Assembly (NCBI GenBank): GCA_002305255.1
Contig: DBQN01000017.1
Span: forward strand, 2,221 to 33,591
Length of the DNA stretch: 31,371 nt
Direction: 5' to 3'
Source of the DNA: Firmicutes bacterium UBA1393
GTDB taxonomy: Bacteria; Bacillota; DTU025
The translations under genes and the position numbers were made by a program. A model generated the notes under the pieces. It had not been told where the DNA came from, searched no databases, and saw nothing but the letters and a program-made list of their open reading frames with translations. Below are positions 29,825-31,371 of this stretch, one piece after another. How positions within the stretch are numbered: the first letter of the stretch is position 1; every line of letters begins with the position of its first letter.

Positions 29825-31092
29825 TGTGGTGTGATGCCCGCGCTACAAGGGCCACGCTGGCCGCCCTCGCTCTGCTGGCGGTGGTGGCCGCCGGGGTTGC
29901 GGCGGCAGGCAGCACGCCGGCCACCCGATACTTCCCCCAACCTCGCGTTGCTTCAGTGACGCTGGCCGCCGCCGGCGACGTCATGTTCGACCGAGGCGTT
30001 CGCTCGGCCATCGCTGCACACGGCGCCGACTGGCCGCTCTCAGCTGTTGCCGATGTGTTCCGCGGAGCCGACATCGGCTTCGTGAATCTTGAGACCGCCC
30101 TGACCACCGCAGGTGAGCGCCTTCCCGGCAAGGGCATCTGGTTCAGGTCTGACCCATCCTTCGCCGGCCGGCTGCGCGACGCCGGCGTGAACATCGTATC
30201 CCTCGCCAACAACCACGCCCTCGACTACGGCCGAGACGCCTTCGCAGCCACCCTCGATGCCCTCGAGGCCGCCGGGGTGGCAGCCTCGGGAGGCGGACGC
30301 AACGCGCAGGAGGCACGGCGCGCGGCCATCATCCGGCGCAACGGCATTACAGTGGCGTTCCTGTCTTACTCCGAACTGGCACCAGTGTTCTGGTCTTGGA
30401 CCAACCCTCAAACCTTCATGGCAGGCGCCTCTACGCCGGGCATCCCCGGCTGGAACGTGGAGCAGATCCTGTCCGACATCCGCCGAACCAAGAGCATGTG
30501 CCACCATGTTATCGTCTCATTCCACTGGGGAGATGAATACTCGCGCATGCCCGCCGAGCGCCAGACGGCGCTGGGCAGGGCCGCCATTGACGCAGGCGCA
30601 TCGGTGGTGCTCGGCCACCATCCCCACGTGCTGCAACCTGTGGAGGTCTACCGATCCGGCGTGATCTTCTATTCGTTGGGGAACTTCGTGTTCGATCAGA
30701 AGAAGGTTCACACGAGAGACAGTCTCATCGCAAGACTGGTGCTGACGCCTTACGGTGTGGACGCCGTGCAGCTAGTGCCGGCATTCATTGAAGACTGCCG
30801 GCCAAAACCCCTGCACGGGCTGGAGGCAAGGGCCGCGCTGAACAGGTTCGTTGCCCTGTGCGATGAGAGCGGTGGGATCGGTGCGCAGGTGGTGTTCGCC
30901 GACAACAGCGGCTACCTGCTCCTGGACGGGCGTGGGGGAGGGCGCGACGGTGTCGGCGCGGCCGCCGGGGCTACGTCAGATACGCTACTAGCCCTTCTCT
31001 TGATGGGGTCACGTACACGGTACGCTGCGAGTCGTAGATTACCTTTCCCGGGGCAGCTCCTCTGGGCTTTCGGACATTTCGGGCCTCAGTGA
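29821..31092 (+). CDS. CapA/PgsA-like metallophosphoesterase-fold protein
   Basis: 423 residues from the GTG at 29821, seven bases after GGAGGTG and overlapping the previous stop. An N-terminal hydrophobic segment (about 10-30) anchors or secretes it. The PGA_cap domain follows with its metal-site motifs: AAGDVMFDRG, VNLETAL, LANNHALDYG, FHWGDEY and GHHPHVLQPVEV, then VIFYSLGNFVFDQ. Relatives include CapA, needed for poly-gamma-glutamate capsule, and several enzymes of unknown substrate; no capsule genes are nearby, so I make no claim on substrate. The last 40 codons or so are antisense to the RqcH gene and look like read-through rather than conserved protein. Confidence 0.85.
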   Translation: MMWCDARATRATLAALALLAVVAAGVAAAGSTPATRYFPQPRVASVTLAAAGDVMFDRGVRSAIAAHGADWPLSAVADVFRGADIGFVNLETALTTAGERLPGKGIWFRSDPSFAGRLRDAGVNIVSLANNHALDYGRDAFAATLDALEAAGVAASGGGRNAQEARRAAIIRRNGITVAFLSYSELAPVFWSWTNPQTFMAGASTPGIPGWNVEQILSDIRRTKSMCHHVIVSFHWGDEYSRMPAERQTALGRAAIDAGASVVLGHHPHVLQPVEVYRSGVIFYSLGNFVFDQKKVHTRDSLIARLVLTPYGVDAVQLVPAFIEDCRPKPLHGLEARAALNRFVALCDESGGIGAQVVFADNSGYLLLDGRGGGRDGVGAAAGATSDTLLALLLMGSRTRYAASRRLPFPGQLLWAFGHFGPQ

Positions 31093-31371
31093 AGTCCACC
31101 GCCACGTTGGAGCTCTGCCGCTCTCGGCTGTAGTATGCCGCGAGCATGGCTGCGGCGATGATGGCTTCATCGGGCACGGTCTCCCGCGCACTCTTGCGTA
31201 GCAGCACATGGCTTCCGGGTGAGTCTTTCACATGGAACCACAGGTCATGGCCGCGGGCGATCTTCAGCGTGAGCTCATCATTCTGCAGGTTGTTCCGTCC
31301 CACAAGAATGTCGTACCCGCCTTTAGCCGTGAACACGGCAGGGGCATGGGAGCCCGCAGCACTGCCGCTGC
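30971..31371 (-). CDS. rqcH: RqcH / NFACT (fibronectin-binding-like) protein, 3' end only
   Basis: The reading frame enters from the right edge of the window and ends at a TAG at 30971-30973, so only the C-terminal 133 residues are seen. They form the NFACT-R domain: GGYDILVGRNNLQNDELTLK, then DLWFHVKDSPGSHVLLR and a closing VIYDSQRTVYVTPS. RqcH binds stalled 50S subunits with peptidyl-tRNA and adds alanine tails that mark the nascent chain. The start and the NFACT-N part lie outside the window. Its last 122 bases overlap the end of the convergent CapA-like gene. Confidence 0.92.
   Translation of the reverse strand, partial: SGSAAGSHAPAVFTAKGGYDILVGRNNLQNDELTLKIARGHDLWFHVKDSPGSHVLLRKSARETVPDEAIIAAAMLAAYYSRERQSSNVAVDFTEARNVRKPRGAAPGKVIYDSQRTVYVTPSREGLVAYLT

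Overview
The window is one continuous chromosomal stretch of a GC-rich, endospore-forming member of the Bacillota. Three things support this. The complete division and cell-wall (dcw) cluster runs straight into the sporulation genes spoIIGA, sigE, sigG and spoIIR. The ylm-type genes typical of Gram-positives (ylmC, yggS, ylmH, divIVA) follow. MurE carries the DNPR motif of meso-diaminopimelate ligases. GTG and TTG starts are frequent and Shine-Dalgarno sites are strong (GGAGG). A deep-branching clostridial, limnochordial or symbiobacterial-type lineage is my inference from gene order and GC content; I cannot name the species. Every gene is on the + strand except the last one.

Layout. 1-487: no convincing gene, but two strong hairpins, an intrinsic terminator, a probable promoter and three 10-nt-phased MraZ boxes. 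488-17990: mraZ, rsmH, ftsL-like, PASTA penicillin-binding protein, murE, murF, mraY, ftsW, murG, murC, murB, murA, ftsQ, ftsA, ftsZ. murD is missing from its usual place. 17991-18173: tandem 10-nt repeats, a terminator and a promoter with a Spo0A box. 18174-21430: spoIIGA, sigE, sigG, spoIIR, i.e. the pro-sigma-E precursor, its protease and the forespore signal protein for that protease in one block. 21463-21775: a terminator and ylmC.

21776-22652 has no credible gene but holds the most unusual DNA of the window. It is a tandem repeat with an exact 260-bp period (two full copies and about 80 bp of a third). Each copy carries three 14-bp palindromic boxes (CCTCCAnnTGGAGG type) spaced exactly 31 bp apart. 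A near-consensus sigma-A promoter follows, then a small gene (22653-23183) that reads as a free-standing intein/Hedgehog-type (Hint) domain whose C-terminal splice residues are lost. Its stop overlaps the start of a HlyD-like membrane-anchored protein. I consider this repeat, Hint and HlyD-like unit the best candidate for something undescribed.

24499-31371: yggS, ylmH (sepF and ylmG, which often lie between them, are absent), divIVA, a DUF5665 membrane protein, a YteA-like zinc-finger protein, lspA, lgt, an RluD-type pseudouridine synthase, a CapA-like protein, and on the minus strand the 3' end of an RqcH/NFACT gene that overlaps the CapA-like gene tail to tail.

Taken together, the first half builds the lipid-linked peptidoglycan precursor and the divisome. 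The middle controls mother-cell and forespore transcription after asymmetric division. The last part covers pole and septum placement, lipoprotein maturation and RNA or ribosome housekeeping. All assignments come from reading motifs by eye; no database search was run.
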